Origin: Hofstenia miamia | Taxonomy: Eukaryota > Xenacoelomorpha > Acoela > Hofsteniidae | Reading direction: 5' to 3' | NCBI GenBank assembly: GCA_900660155.1 | Contig: CABFPE010000031.1 | Span: 243,304 to 307,303 of the forward strand | Length of the DNA stretch: 64,000 nt | Translations under genes and position numbers: made by a program | Part shown: piece after piece, positions 37,235-48,499 of the stretch | Layout: each line of letters begins with the position of its first letter | How positions within the stretch are numbered: position 1 is the stretch's first letter | The notes under the pieces: generated by a model | Databases searched by the model: none | What the model was told of the DNA's origin: nothing | What the model saw: only the letters and a program-made list of their open reading frames with translations

Positions 37235-38748
37235 AACAACACACGCTAATTAAGTATGAAGTTATTATCAACTTTCAAAATTGCAATTCGCCAAAATTGA
37301 ATGTCATTAATACCATTTGACTTTTACGGCAGATGCAATGCCTAAATTTCACACTTATTTTAAAGATTCAAGGAAGCATATAGGATGAAAATAAACCGCA
37401 TCGCATTATATATAGTATATAAAAGTACATGTTAGAGTAAAATTGTGAAATTAGTAATTTCCTGAAATCCGTAAAATTCAGTGAATTTGTGAAATTGGTA
37501 TTTCACTTACCTAACTTCAAAAAACATTAAAAACCAAGATACATCATGCATTTATTGGAGAAATACGAATCATAATCCTAGCACTAACCCCAACTCCTCA
37601 AACTTAGTTGTTTTATGAAGTTTTTTAAGTGAAATACCTCTTTCACAAATACACTGAAATTTTAGGGATTTCACGAAGTTCCTAATTACACAATCTTACT
37701 GCAAGGACATCTGCTTACTGCAACATCTACAAGAAAGAGTCAACAATAAAATAGAATCAGTAATAACAACACCTCTTAATAAAGTGATATGTAGAAATTG
37801 CATACAATTTTAGGACTCTTTTCTGCACCATTATTCGGTGTATGCATTATCGAGATAGGCCTAGTACCTCTAATTGCAGCAAACTTCAGACTTCGCAGAA
37901 TCTGGAACATTTGTAAATACTCCACTTCTGAAAAACAATTTATCTAAGAAAATTCTAAACTTAATATAAAAATATTTGTACATTAAACTAAAACAGACGT
38001 CTATGTTGGATATGAGATAATCTTATTTGAGCACGTTAATGATCTTATTAACTGTCCAGCCAAGTTATTAAAGCAAAAAATTTGTTTCTTTAGAGGAACA
38101 ATGGATATATTATTTCGAATTTGGCTATAATTCCCCATTCACATAAAGAATATTTACACAAACTAAGCTACATAAAATAATTATTAAAAATTTCACGATA
38201 CATTTTAGCGTATAGAAGATATGAGTGGCACACTCTTTAATACTTCATGCTTTTGTATATTTCTTATACGTGTGTTACTTCTTCTAATTGACGCAAAGGT
38301 AGTTTGAAAATTGAACCTGTTGTTTACAAATAAATCAATTAAAACTAAGTACTTGAGAATTTTAAAAGTTTACTAGAAACTTGGCAACCTTGATTTGAAA
38401 ATTTAATGAATTCATTTGATTTTACTTAGTTTAACTCTCTAAAATAGTGTCCACATCCCCTTAACGAGCTTACAACTTTCGTCGGTAATATAAGCGAATT
38501 TTCACTAGAATTATGCATTTGGTACAAATTAATAGTCCTGATCAAGAACGGGCATCTTCCAGAGAAAATATATTCAGAAAGTTTAATGCATATCCTCTAT
38601 AATTAAGAATACGATCTAAGAATAACTGAATTATTATAATTCATAATTAATAATACACTCGAGTGCAAAAGTGTTTCATAAAATTTAATGCAAACGTTAA
38701 TTTCCCACCAACGAATTTGAACTGTGTTAAATACTATAATAATACACG
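37235..38748. other. Intergenic region between divergent genes
   Basis: The stretch between the minus-strand PNPO gene and the plus-strand gene starting at 38749. No exon or repeat supported. Promoters for both genes are expected in the 36.5-38.7 kb interval, but I see no motif that I can assign. Confidence 0.5.
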
Positions 38749-38844
38749 ATGGAAACAGGGGATAGAAACATGATCGATGATACGCAGCCGTTCAACGTCT
38801 TATCATCGTTTATGCCAGTACTACCTCCAACGACTTATAATATT
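38749..38844 (+). CDS. Unidentified seven-exon gene, exon 1
   Basis: ATG followed by 32 codons (METGDRNMIDDTQPFNVLSS, then FMPVLPPTTYNI) and a consensus donor ATT|GTAAGT in phase 0. It is an upstream ATG in good context (ACACGATGG). The next exon that keeps the frame lies at 42.25 kb; the intron between them holds a 1.5 kb LINE. I do not recognise the protein. The predicted N-terminus is polar and shows no signal peptide. Confidence 0.6.
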
Positions 38845-39175
38845 GTAAGTAATTCAATGTTTACACAAATTTTCTAATAAAACTTCCCAGAGTATGTACT
38901 TAGAACTACTATACATATACAGTAGAATCCGCTTTTTAAATCCAAATTCAGCGATTGCGTTGCATGCGCCCTGCCGATCTCATTGACATATTTGTGATAG
39001 AACTAAAAATCATTATTGGATGTTTTTAATAAGCAGAGTGTGGTTATATCCCGCCAACTATTACATAGGTAAATTTGTCGCAGTGATAACCTGGTTGCAA
39101 AACCGACCAACTTCATTAACAATTGTTGGATAAAGCAGAAATTGTAAAATATAAGAAATAATAATAAATAATAAT

Positions 39176-40700
39176 AATCAATGACTTTATTTAGCCGCTG
39201 AAGGCATACACAACAAAAAAATAAAAACAAGTCAAGTTTTACGGCAGCGAGGACAGTCACAGGAGATGAAATAGGAGCAAATGGAAGAGTAGGCGAAGTC
39301 GGAGAAGGGCTCAGCAAAGAGGAAAGCCATCAAAGATTTCTTGAAGCTCGGTGGTGGGGAAAAGAAATCAATCGCTGTTGGAGGGTTGCGAGTCAAGATG
39401 TAATTAGCAGCAGTACAAGCACGATTGAAAAACGAGTGAAGGGTGCGATGTTTCTTTGTACGACGAATGGAGAAGGTGACAACATCATCAGAGCGAGTGC
39501 AGCAGGAATTGGAGAACTTAATGAAATCAAAAGGATCAAGATCCAATTTGCGAGTCAGTAGTCGATTGAACAGAAGGAGATCACAGGCATGGAAGTAGAG
39601 TGACAGCGGGAGAGTGGAGAATTTCAGCAGAGCGTCTTTATAGTCCAAAGAGGAAATCCATTTGAAAGCGCGTTTCTGGAAACGTTCCATGGAGTGGAAC
39701 AAAGCACGAGAAGGCCACCAACAAGGAGACGCGTAGAGAAGAATGGCGCGAGGAATGGACTTGAACAAAGAGAGTTTCACAGCGGACGAGGTATTAAAAG
39801 GAACATTACGGAAAAGGGCAAATAGCGAGGAATTAGCTTTGCGGAGACGCAAAGACACATGTCCAGTCCAATTTAAGTTTGCAGCAAGTTGAACTCCAAG
39901 ATGAGTGTGATGAGGCACAAAGTTCACAGGTAGAGGCAAATCAGTAGGGGGAGCCACAGAAAAGGAAATACCACATGTCTTGGTAGTGCTAAAATCAAGA
40001 TGGTTGACAGAGGACCAAGTAGACAAGTGCTCAAGATCAGAAAAAATGTTCGAAGCAAAAGACCAACCAAAATCAAAAATCGCAGTGTCGTCAACATACA
40101 GCAGGCAAGACGAGTTGAGAACAGAATGAGGGAGGTCGTTAATGGCAACGAGGAAGAAAAGAACAGCAAACACTGAGCCTTGAGGGGCACCACTAGTAAC
40201 GGGGACAGGAGAAGAGATAGACGAGTTGATTTTGACACACTGGTGGCGATTGGTCAGGTAAGACTGGAACAGTTCGATGAAATCCACATCAAAACCAAAT
40301 AAACGTAACTTGTCAAGCAGAATGGAATGAGGGAGGCGATCAAACGCTTTTGAGATGTCAAGAAAGATAATACAACCAGGATCATTACTATCAGAGTGAA
40401 AGTAGCAGTTTTCGATCAGAGTGAGCAGGTTAGTAATCGTAGAGCGACCAGGAAGGTTGCCATGCTGAGAAGAAGCGATGAGGTGACGAATTTTTGGGAA
40501 TACATAACGAAAAACAAGGCGTTCAAAGATGATAGACAGTCGAGATAGAATAGCTATTGGGCGGTAGGACGTGACCTGCGAGGAGGGAAGCTGATTAGAT
40601 TTTAACAGCGGAGAAATCCAAGATGTCTTCCAACAGGCGGGATAGCGTTTAGTGGAGCAAATGAAGGAGTAAAGATGCTTTAAATGGATAGAAAGCTTAA
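39176..40700 (-). mobile_element. Non-LTR retrotransposon (LINE), 5'-truncated, in intron 1
   Basis: The 3' half of a LINE read on the minus strand, with a short 3' UTR ending AATAAAGTCATTGATTATT in minus sense and an (ATT)n-type tail. It is nearly identical to the fragment at 60.34-60.80 kb and shares its end with that at 21.59-21.77 kb, so the family moved recently. It lies antisense to the host gene, in its first intron. Confidence 0.9.
39232..40680 (-). CDS. LINE reverse transcriptase ORF (C-terminal half, uninterrupted)
   Basis: An open frame of about 480 codons, closed only by its stop near 39234. Blocks in order: SWISPLLKSNQLPSSQVTSY and RPIAILSRLSIIFERLV, SQHGNLPGRSTITNLL, CIIFLDISKAFDRLPHSILL (block A, catalytic Asp), TSGAPQGSVFAVLFFLVAIN (block B), CLLYVDDTAIF (block C, YVDD active site), STTKTCGISFS (D) and HTHLGVQLAANLNW (E). 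The C-terminus ends in CDCPRCRK, a Cys-rich tail. The first ATG of the frame is at 40287, but the frame continues upstream without one because the 5' part of the element (endonuclease and N-terminal ORF) is missing. So it is not functional by itself despite the intact frame. The superfamily (CR1/jockey group) is inferred from block spelling. Confidence 0.9.
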   Translation of the reverse strand, partial: KHLYSFICSTKRYPACWKTSWISPLLKSNQLPSSQVTSYRPIAILSRLSIIFERLVFRYVFPKIRHLIASSQHGNLPGRSTITNLLTLIENCYFHSDSNDPGCIIFLDISKAFDRLPHSILLDKLRLFGFDVDFIELFQSYLTNRHQCVKINSSISSPVPVTSGAPQGSVFAVLFFLVAINDLPHSVLNSSCLLYVDDTAIFDFGWSFASNIFSDLEHLSTWSSVNHLDFSTTKTCGISFSVAPPTDLPLPVNFVPHHTHLGVQLAANLNWTGHVSLRLRKANSSLFALFRNVPFNTSSAVKLSLFKSIPRAILLYASPCWWPSRALFHSMERFQKRAFKWISSLDYKDALLKFSTLPLSLYFHACDLLLFNRLLTRKLDLDPFDFIKFSNSCCTRSDDVVTFSIRRTKKHRTLHSFFNRACTAANYILTRNPPTAIDFFSPPPSFKKSLMAFLFAEPFSDFAYSSICSYFISCDCPRCRKT

Positions 40701-41289
40701 TTAAATTGCAGACATTTCAATTTTCGATCGGGTCGATCACATGGTCTCTTCAAAAAATCCATATTTGAGTGATATTTACTAAAAAAAACCTTCATTCCAC
40801 CAAGCTTTCAACATATAAATTGTAAGTACTAAGGCACCGGTTATGTTAAGATAGATAACTCATTTTAACAACGAATTTCAAAAATACGTTGGGTACATTA
40901 AAAATACGCTTCGATTGAGTTATAAAATACTATTTGTTATATTTTTGTTTGCGATAGGCAGATTTTCGAATACAATGAAAAACAAGTATAGAATGAAAAT
41001 CTAGAATACAGTTACAGTTTAACTGAAAACTGTTGTTTGATATGTAACAGGTTATGGTCTTACGTACGTAGTCACTTAAAATAAAAATGAGCAGAAAAAT
41101 ATACACTATATTCTATTAGAATTGAAAGGCAAATGTTGATAAAATTTAAGAGATTATATAAGTGATAAGAATGTATTATAATAAGGGATTCAATATAACA
41201 TTTAGGACATTTTTCGGTATTTCATATTTAATAATTTGAAGGTAGTATTATTTTAGAATTTTTTGCCGCAATTATAAAATTCTTAAGCT

Positions 41290-41376
41290 GTTATTCGAAA
41301 GATAATTATTTTGGTGGGCTAAGTAATAATAACAGAAAATAAAGTCATTGATTATTATTATTATTATTATTATTAA
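41290..41376 (+). mobile_element. LINE-like 3' tail remnant
   Basis: GAAAATAAAGTCATTGATTA followed by (TTA)n matches the 3' end of the LINE family in this window, here on the plus strand. The sequence immediately upstream differs from the other copies. Either a related family or a very short truncation. The minus-strand frame through it (41345-41635) is a by-product of the tail (poly-Asn). Confidence 0.5.
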
Positions 41377-42247
41377 ATGTTGCAAGGTCTTTGGAGAATT
41401 TATTGCTATCTAACCTCAAGAACCTGAGAATTTTCAATCGAAAAATGTTTCGGATTTCAATCATGCGGGATTTAATTTTAAAATTTATTACATCAATATA
41501 ACCAGCACGATTATTAAGGATTATGGAAGTGTTCGAAGCGATGATAAGATTTAGTCCCAGTATAAAAAAAGTGAAAATCCATATTAGGTTCATGTTGAGT
41601 TTCATTTCCCATAAAATTAATTGAATTTGTTGCACTGGAATTGAGCATATTGGGGAAAACTATTGCTGTCCAATTAATAGTTTCAACTCTATTTGGCTGT
41701 AAAGTAATTAAGAAAACACGAAACCTTTGTGCTAGAATGCCACACTCTGATACCAATAATGGACAGTAAAATCAGCATCGTGTGAATCGGGCCTTAGGTA
41801 TTTTTCTTAGTATTTTGTATTATATATCATATTAACTTGCAAAATGTGGGAACATAACCGAAAAAAGGTTTCCAAATTTTCTTAGACTCAAATTATATAA
41901 TTTTTAGAAAGTTCACCCAATTGTTGACAAATTCTTAGATTTGCATAAACTATAAAAATCTCGAAACACCTCGCTGGGAAATCTATGAACTGTCCAAACG
42001 TTTTGTGGTTCTCAATTTTGGCTTGAATAAGCACAGCTTGCGACAAGCAATAGCAATGTAATTATGTTTTCCATTATCATCAATCAATTATCAAATACAT
42101 CAATAAAGAGAATATAATTAACGAATAAATAAGTCAAAAAGCAAATTATGAAAGAAGTAAATGTCTTGTAGTATTTCATCCATATAAGTTTTTATACTTG
42201 AAACTATTGCTTTATCGTACTAACTAACTAATAAATATAATTTCCAG

Positions 42248-42304
42248 GCACCTCCGCGTCAGCAAATGCGTCTTGGATTAAATTACAACAAACTAGAAAA
42301 ATAT
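42248..42304 (+). CDS. Unidentified gene, exon 2
   Basis: Fifty-seven bases after a strong acceptor (AATTTCCAG), encoding APPRQQMRLGLNYNKLEKY, with donor TAT|GTGATA. Phase 0 at both ends, matching exon 1 and exon 3. Confidence 0.55.
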
Positions 42305-42425
42305 GTGATATTTGATATAATTTAAAAGTTATGCACTTCAGGGGAACATACAAAATTTTCACATTTAAATAAATGAATGTATAATAAAAGATATATCACT
42401 ATAAAAATCCTAAGCGTATCAATAG

Positions 42426-42620
42426 ATGCCTGAAGACAACTATAGCATGAAATACACCCCAGTAACAAATTCAGTTTCGGAATATTCAGATATTTATCAG
42501 CCGGAGACTTTTAACCGCTCATTTTCTGACGGCGTCGATGGAAACTATCAAGCAATGCTCAGTGACATCTTAGAACGCTCTAACGAGAACAGTTTTCATG
42601 TGGAATCTTACAAATCAAAG
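42426..42620 (+). CDS. Unidentified gene, exon 3
   Basis: Sixty-five codons between acceptor GTATCAATAG and donor AAG|GTGAGA, phase 0 at both ends. Polar, Ser/Tyr/Asn-rich (MPEDNYSMKYTPVTNSVSEY ... MLSDILERSNENSFHVESY). The first codon after the acceptor is an ATG, so this exon could alternatively be the start if exons 1-2 are wrong. No domain recognised. Confidence 0.6.
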
Positions 42621-42722
42621 GTGAGACAAATTCCAAAAATTATTATGACAAATTGCACTTAAAATTGATTGCATGTGGCTGTATGTTTTAAAGACTTATA
42701 CTGCCTTCACGTGCAGCCAGCT

Positions 42723-42723
<1 letters not shown>

Positions 42724-42758
<35 letters not shown>
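42724..42758. repeat. (AT)n microsatellite
   Basis: TA repeat with one CATA interruption, in an intron. Confidence 0.95.
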
Positions 42759-43474
42759 AAGTCGAAAAACCAGTCTTGTAATATTGTAATCCAATACATT
42801 CTCAAAGTTCTTTCGCATTGGTATTACTGATGGTCCTCTGCAACAGAATATATAATTATTCTGTACTAAGGAATTCATTGATTACAAAAAATTGAGTGAC
42901 TGAAATATATATGAATTAGTACTCAGCTTTAAAAACTACTATAAAGAATTATAAAAATGTATAAGATACTTAAATGTCCAATAAAAGTTAGCTAAAAAAT
43001 ACGATTCTATTATCTGAAGGTCTTCAAAGATTATTTTTATAAGTGTTGCAATTGAAGACAGCTGCATTCAATAAAATAGGACAGGTTTTAGGAATTCCCC
43101 TGCGTTTGGGAGTCTCGCAAAAAATTTCATTTTCATTATATTTCCCTTCACATTTTGTAATTTTTAGGAGAAATATAGGAATTAAGCTTCGAATAACCTT
43201 AAATATTCCCACAAATAATATTACTATGAAATGACTTTTTGAAGTTAAAACTGATTATAAAAATATCTGAGTATAGGTGCCATCAAAGTGAATTTAACTA
43301 AAAAATTTGAAACATAAAATTATTAATTATTGTTTGAACTAAAATACATAAAGCCCTGTATAAAATATTCGTGTACTCAAAGGTTTATCAAATTTGATTC
43401 CGCAGATATGTATATGTGGCCAAAAATAATGAATGTCAAATATATATCAGATATACTATGAAAATGATATTTAG

Positions 43475-43594
43475 ACGCCAATTTCTTCCTCTAAATCAAA
43501 GCAAAGATCAATTGATTATGATGCTTACAAATTAGAAGAAATAAGTGTACGAAAAAATAAATACCCTATTTATAAAGTAAAAGATTTAAAAAGT
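43475..43594 (+). CDS. Unidentified gene, exon 4
   Basis: Forty codons, acceptor GATATTTAG, consensus donor AGT|GTAAGT, phase 0 both ends. Encodes TPISSSKSKQRSIDYDAYKL and a basic tail KVKDLKS. Linker-like. Confidence 0.6.
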
Positions 43595-43660
43595 GTAAGT
43601 ACGCGTATTTTTATTTTACAATGTTGTGATAATCTACGTACTCACTTCATTAAAAAGTAG

Positions 43661-43826
43661 GTAGTTGAAAACAAAAAGACAAACAGCAACGGGAAGGTAA
43701 AACCATTCGAAGAAAGAGAGGAAAACTTACCGCCAAGTTCAGGGACATTTGAATTGCATTCGCCATCCATCGATATTCAACTACCAAATGTGATTACATA
43801 TGAACAGGCGGATTCAAAATATTTGC
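43661..43826 (+). CDS. Unidentified gene, exon 5
   Basis: Starts after AAAAAGTAG (weak polypyrimidine tract; an alternative AG lies four bases on) in phase 0 and ends at TTGC|GTACGT in phase 1. Encodes VVENKKTNSNGKVKPFEERE ... IQLPNVITYEQADSKYL. The ending phase matches exon 6. Confidence 0.55.
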
Positions 43827-43876
43827 GTACGTGATGCAAAATTTAATGTTGACAAAATTAGTAAATATCTATTTAG

Positions 43877-44191
43877 CAAAACCAGTAAAAAAGTTAAATA
43901 AGGAGAAAAAGAAAGTGAAGAAAAATGTTAAGATTGAAAGTACAGAAGAACTTCGAAAAATTAGAATTAACCAACATATAATTGAAACACCAAGCGAACT
44001 AGTAGAAAACAAAAGGAGTCAATCATCGGAAACGCAGCTACAGAATGTCAATATTAAATGTGGCCGACCCGAAAACAAGGCTGCTGAACTATGTGAAGTA
44101 CTCTACCAATGGATAAAATCGCCAGCACTGGTTATTCGCCTTGAACGTGCTTTTGAAGCAGCAAGACAACAAGATCGATCAAATGTACAAG
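43877..44191 (+). CDS. Unidentified gene, exon 6
   Basis: The longest exon (315 bases). Acceptor CTATTTAG, entered in phase 1, leaves in phase 1 at CAAG|GTATTA. A lysine-rich run (KLNKEKKKVKKNVKIES) is followed by a helical segment: CEVLYQWIKSPALVIRLERA then FEAARQQDRSNVQG. The last part resembles the first helix and degenerate loop of an EF-hand, without the calcium-ligand Asp pattern. An open frame continues into the intron to 44415, but the spliced join to exon 7 keeps phase and gives a better chain. Gene family unknown. Confidence 0.6.
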
Positions 44192-44360
44192 GTATTAGAT
44201 TAAAATATTCATTTGTAAACGAATATGTTAAAATATATGTTAAACAGAAAATCTATGCATTAATAGAAGAGACGCATATAACTATAGTGAGAACTAGCAG
44301 CAATTTGAATAGGAAAATTAGGTCTATATTTTATCTAAATATGCTAACAAAACTATTTAG

Positions 44361-44525
44361 GACTACCTTCCAACAAGCTTCCATTATTATTTCGAAATCT
44401 TGGAGTAATCATTAAAGACAATGCGCTTAACAAAGCATTATTAAGAACGCTCAATCTTCAACATAAATCTCGAATTACATTCCATGACATTGTACATGCA
44501 CTGAAAAACTATTCAAGAAATTTAA
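44361..44525 (+). CDS. Unidentified gene, exon 7
   Basis: Acceptor AACTATTTAG, donor TTTAA|GTATGT, phase 1 to phase 1. Encodes LPSNKLPLLFRNLGVIIKDN then ALNKALLRTLNLQHKSRITF and HDIVHALKNYSRNL. The LFRNLG...ITFHDIVHAL pattern looks like an EF-hand-type helix pair lacking canonical calcium ligands. The gene must continue past 44525, since there is no stop; I could not find a following phase-1 exon with confidence. Confidence 0.6.
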
Positions 44526-45053
44526 GTATGTAATATACAACTTAGGAGATTTGAAATATTTTTTTCAAAAATATATGTATAAGAATCAGAAATAAACATT
44601 TTAACGAATTTAAATTCAATAAATATTTTTTGCGGTCTTAGAGATACAAAAATAGAATCTAATTAATATGAGTTTAAAATGTGATAATTAACCAGAGTTA
44701 TTCAATAATTTAGTGCAAAATATGTATTTCATTGTTAAGTTCATGTTTTAATATTCCAATTACAATATGTAAACGTATTGAGACACACAACACCTGCAGA
44801 ACTCAACAATTTCTGTTTATTACAGATTCGAGTTAAATATTTTACTAGCAGAACAGCTATTAACAAATAATGACGCCAATGTCAATTTACTAGTATTTCA
44901 TTCACGCACACATCGAAGATACATATTTTAAAACTATTTGTTGAAAAAAAATTAGGAATTAAAATATAAGGAGAAGGTGCAGAAATAACCATTACTAGGT
45001 GGTAAAAACTATGAAAAATGCAATAAAATACATAAAAAGTCGACAAAAAATGT

Positions 45054-45055
<2 letters not shown>

Positions 45056-45089
<34 letters not shown>
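45056..45089. repeat. (TA)n microsatellite
   Basis: About 17 TA units. Confidence 0.97.
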
Positions 45090-45097
<8 letters not shown>

Positions 45098-45806
45098 CGA
45101 CAACTTTGCATAATTACCAAATTCGTAACACGCGGTATATATTTAAGCAGGATATCACATAAACTAGGAAATCATAAAAAATATTTATCTGTTATTAAAT
45201 TCAGAATATAGAAAATATATTTATGCATCTATACATTTTTAGTTTAAATCAAGTACTGATTTGTATATTTCTACATTATATTTAAAAATCAAAGTTATAC
45301 ATATCATGGCCGTATTGCACAAATTTTTTATACATTATGCTTTGTACTAATATAATAGAATAATGCTCAGAAAAGTGCTATAAATGTTTTCTATAATGCG
45401 GATGTATACTATATATAGCTCATGAGCCTCGAGGTATGCAATTGTTACTGAAAATTCAACAACTGACTAAAAATTTTCATGCAATAAAATAAAAATATAG
45501 AATCGAATTCAATAGTTTCAATCTAAGTATATTTGCAATTGAGAGGACCAAGCTGATGCTATGCTTAAATTAACCTTGCCAGAACAGCGTTTACAAATAA
45601 AAATGTTAACAAATATTTTGATAAACTAAATGTTTTACGTTGTCCCTAAAAACATAAGAAAGTTATGGGCAAACTGAAATAAATTCAACAATACTATTTC
45701 CGTGAGAGCAGATGACAAGTCACCATCAATTAGAGCACGGTATAGCAACTGTTCAATACGCAGTCCTCCATTAGCTAAACTTAGCTATAAGAGCGCGTAA
45801 ACATTT

Positions 45807-45810
<4 letters not shown>

Positions 45811-45851
<41 letters not shown>
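45811..45851. repeat. (TA)n microsatellite
   Basis: About 20 TA units, 52 bases upstream of a candidate exon. Confidence 0.97.
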
Positions 45852-45853
<2 letters not shown>

Positions 45854-45903
45854 CTATTGTGATATTTAGAAATTCAATCACAAAGTGGTTCGATTTTTGT
45901 GAG

Positions 45904-46151
45904 TTCAACGTCAACACTTACTGCAACAGTGGGAGCAAAATTTACATCTACCCTTCCACAAATTACAAATTTCGGCTTCAATTTTTACAATGCAAGCTTA
46001 TTCCTTATTAACAAACTAACACCAATTACGCTTGCTGAAAATAAAACCTATAACACAGGTATTGGCGGTTTATCAGCTAGTACACATTATATTGTGGAAT
46101 TCTATTATAATAATGGAACTGATCAAAGTATTTTTGGGGATGTTTACACAG
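45904..46151 (+). CDS. Candidate exon, fibronectin-III-like segment
   Basis: A 248-base exon candidate with acceptor CGATTTTTGTGAG and donor ACACAG|GTATAG, entered in phase 2 and left in phase 1. It encodes a beta-rich stretch: TLTATVGAKFTSTLPQITNF, then KTYNTGIGGLSASTHYIVEF and YYNNGTDQSIFGDVYT. The GLSASTHYIVEFYYNNGT part resembles the E-F-G strands of fibronectin type III repeats (GLxPxTxYxVxVxAxNGxG). Two N-glycosylation sequons (NKT, NGT) fit an extracellular domain. Whether it belongs to the gene at 38.7-44.5 kb is doubtful, because the phases do not join directly. Confidence 0.45.
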
Positions 46152-46408
46152 GTATAGTTGTTCGAAATATATATACATATGTCTAATATATCTATAAGCC
46201 TGAAACATCTATATATATGAGTATTTGAACCTAATATTTTATTAATTATTGGTGCCAAAAAAATCTTTCATTTACTTGGTTATGTAAATTCCGAAATACA
46301 TTTTTTGGTAAATATAATATGATTTCAAAAATATTTTGATATTCTTAAATACGTTATACCATTACCTGCTCATTTTTTGCGTTAGTGATGAAGAAATATT
46401 TTCCACAG

Positions 46409-46461
46409 GTATAACCGAGGTATTTTTGCGTTTGCAAACATTACAAAGTTCTAATAATTAA
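46409..46461 (+). CDS. Possible terminal exon following the FN3-like exon
   Basis: After a good acceptor (ATATTTTCCACAG), a phase-1 entry continues the preceding exon's frame as GITEVFLRLQTLQSSNN and stops at TAA (46459-46461). Short and unsupported by any family; alternatively GAG|GTATTT is a donor of a micro-exon. Confidence 0.25.
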
Positions 46462-47055
46462 ATCTTTTTGCAATGTATGAATGTATATTCTGAGATTTAG
46501 TAAAAATAGTTAGATTTTATAAATTTTTGAAAACTTCGTAAGTCCATATCACAATTGAAACACTTGAATGGTAGGTCTAGCAAGCCTACTTTGATCTTCG
46601 ATATTAAATAAATCACTATGTTCAATACAACGTTGATTTTCCATGCAAATGTTACATCCAGAATTGAGTTTTCCTGGTAATAGCCTGCTATTTTATACAA
46701 ATTGAATTTTTCATTATTTGATAACACGCAAATAGTTCTATATCATGAACAAATGCAGCCTGAAAAATTTCTACATCCTCCATTTGAAGACTATGTGATG
46801 ATCAAGGCTAATTCTCCAAAGGTGACATTTAAGCATCAAACTGATAATTTTTTTTCAGATTATAAAATATCAGATTTTACAAGATATAATTAGGAATTAT
46901 CTACTCATAATAAATTGCGATTAAATTTAATCTGATTGAAATTTACCTAACAAAGCAAATCATTCTTTGTTAATGAAGTCATCACACAATAAAATTAAAG
47001 TGTTCTTATAAGTAAATGCATTCATACAATCTTTAGATTATTTGCCAACTGAATG

Positions 47056-47353
47056 TTAACATTGATGAGGATTAACTGGTGTATTTTCTATAATATCGGA
47101 TGGTCTAATTATTTCTGAATTTAATTTAACTAGAGATAAATAAATTTTAATTGTAATAGATGATATTTCGCAGGATCTAACTTTTAATTGATCATCATCT
47201 ATGCCTGAAACTGTAGTAAATCCATTAAAATTAAGTGATTTAATATCCTCCGATAATAGTACATCACTTTGGTGAAATATTTCCATCCAGCTAGTATAAA
47301 TCTTTTGTTGATACATGATCTTGCCTAGAAGTAATTCGAACATTCTCAAAAAT
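47056..47353 (-). CDS. Probable terminal exon of an unidentified minus-strand gene
   Basis: Minus-strand frame entered after acceptor CAATTTATTCCCAG and closed by TAA at 47056-47058. It encodes about 98 residues: FLRMFELLLGKIMYQQKIYT, SWMEIFHQSDVLLSEDIKSL and a C-terminus IIRPSDIIENTPVNPHQC. The sense strand has fewer A-runs than the surroundings and reads as a mixed helical/beta chain. I do not recognise the family. Upstream exons should lie above 47.36 kb. It is convergent with the plus-strand exons at 45.9-46.5 kb. Confidence 0.45.
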
Positions 47354-48480
47354 CTGGGAATAAATTGGAAATAGCACTCAGTTTTCAGGCAGGCTGAGAC
47401 AATATCTCACCCATCTGCTGAAGTTGAAGAATGAAGAAATCATCATTAAAATGTTTCGAATACACTCCAACATTGGCAGAAAATTTTAAGTTCTCCCTTC
47501 GTATATTTCTAATCCATTGATTTTTTGGGAAACTATAAATGGAAAAATATCCATTAGTCTATTTAACTTTGTATAGTTTGAGTAGTATTGAGAACAACAC
47601 AAGGACGTAGCATTATAAACTAATATAGGGGAAAACGGACAGAAAATGATTATTCAAATGCATTTAAACTAATCTTCCTCATATTTAATTGTTATGTAAA
47701 CAAACCCCCATACTCACTTTACACTTGCTTCGTGGCAGGCGACTTTACTGGCTGAAAGGATTTATTATAAAGACAGTTTTGAATTTTACTAAGCAGCGTT
47801 CAAAAAATTCATAACATAACCAACAAACAGTTATAGTCATTAATTCCGCTTCCAAAGATTTGAGTGCATGGTCACGTTAAAAGAAATATCTGCAATATTC
47901 CTAAAATGCTGTTCAAAGATATGCACTCATTAACATAAAAAATGTTTCAAGAAATAGTTTCTTGCATTTTTTTACTAATAGCAATTGGTTATCCATGGAA
48001 CTGTTTCCAACTTAAACTTTAAGCTTCTTCCAATACCTTGTTATAAGAATTTTTATAATTATCTTTATAATTAGAAAAAATATGTTTAGTTCAATAATGG
48101 AGTTGCTTTGAAGTATGTGCTTTGTTAACTTTGTTTTCAAGCCCAAAATCAAATCCGCATTCAATTAATATACATTGCATTGCATTCTTAGCCGTTCTAC
48201 GTCGTTTGGGGTTTTTTTGTAACCCCACAGTCCTTAATAACGTTGCTGAAACACAGGAAATTCCGGAAAAATCAACAAAAACGTGACTTTATATATCAAC
48301 TTAAGTGCCTAATAATGCTATATAGCAGCAATGTTTAGCAGCTATATTTACAATATTAACTGCATTTCTATGATTAGCGTCATATGGGGTAACTTTGTAA
48401 CCCCAAGGTATTTAGTCTAACAAATATTAAGAACTTCCTCAACTGTTCACAAGCAACATTAGTGATTTGAAAGGAGAGTT
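47354..48480. other. Non-coding stretch
   Basis: No exon could be supported. A good acceptor-like tract (minus sense TTTCTTCATTCTTCAACTTC, then AG) lies near 47425-47446, but a stop follows within a few codons in useful frames. Confidence 0.4.
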
Positions 48481-48499
48481 GCATGTATGCAATCTAATA

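Noticed and set aside
39003-39317. A 104-codon minus-strand frame beginning MLSPSPTSPTL
   Set aside because: Out-of-frame reading of the LINE end, tail and flank.
41345-41756. Two overlapping minus-strand frames of 96 and 80 codons
   Set aside because: One runs through a TTA microsatellite as poly-Asn; neither has a domain or splice context.
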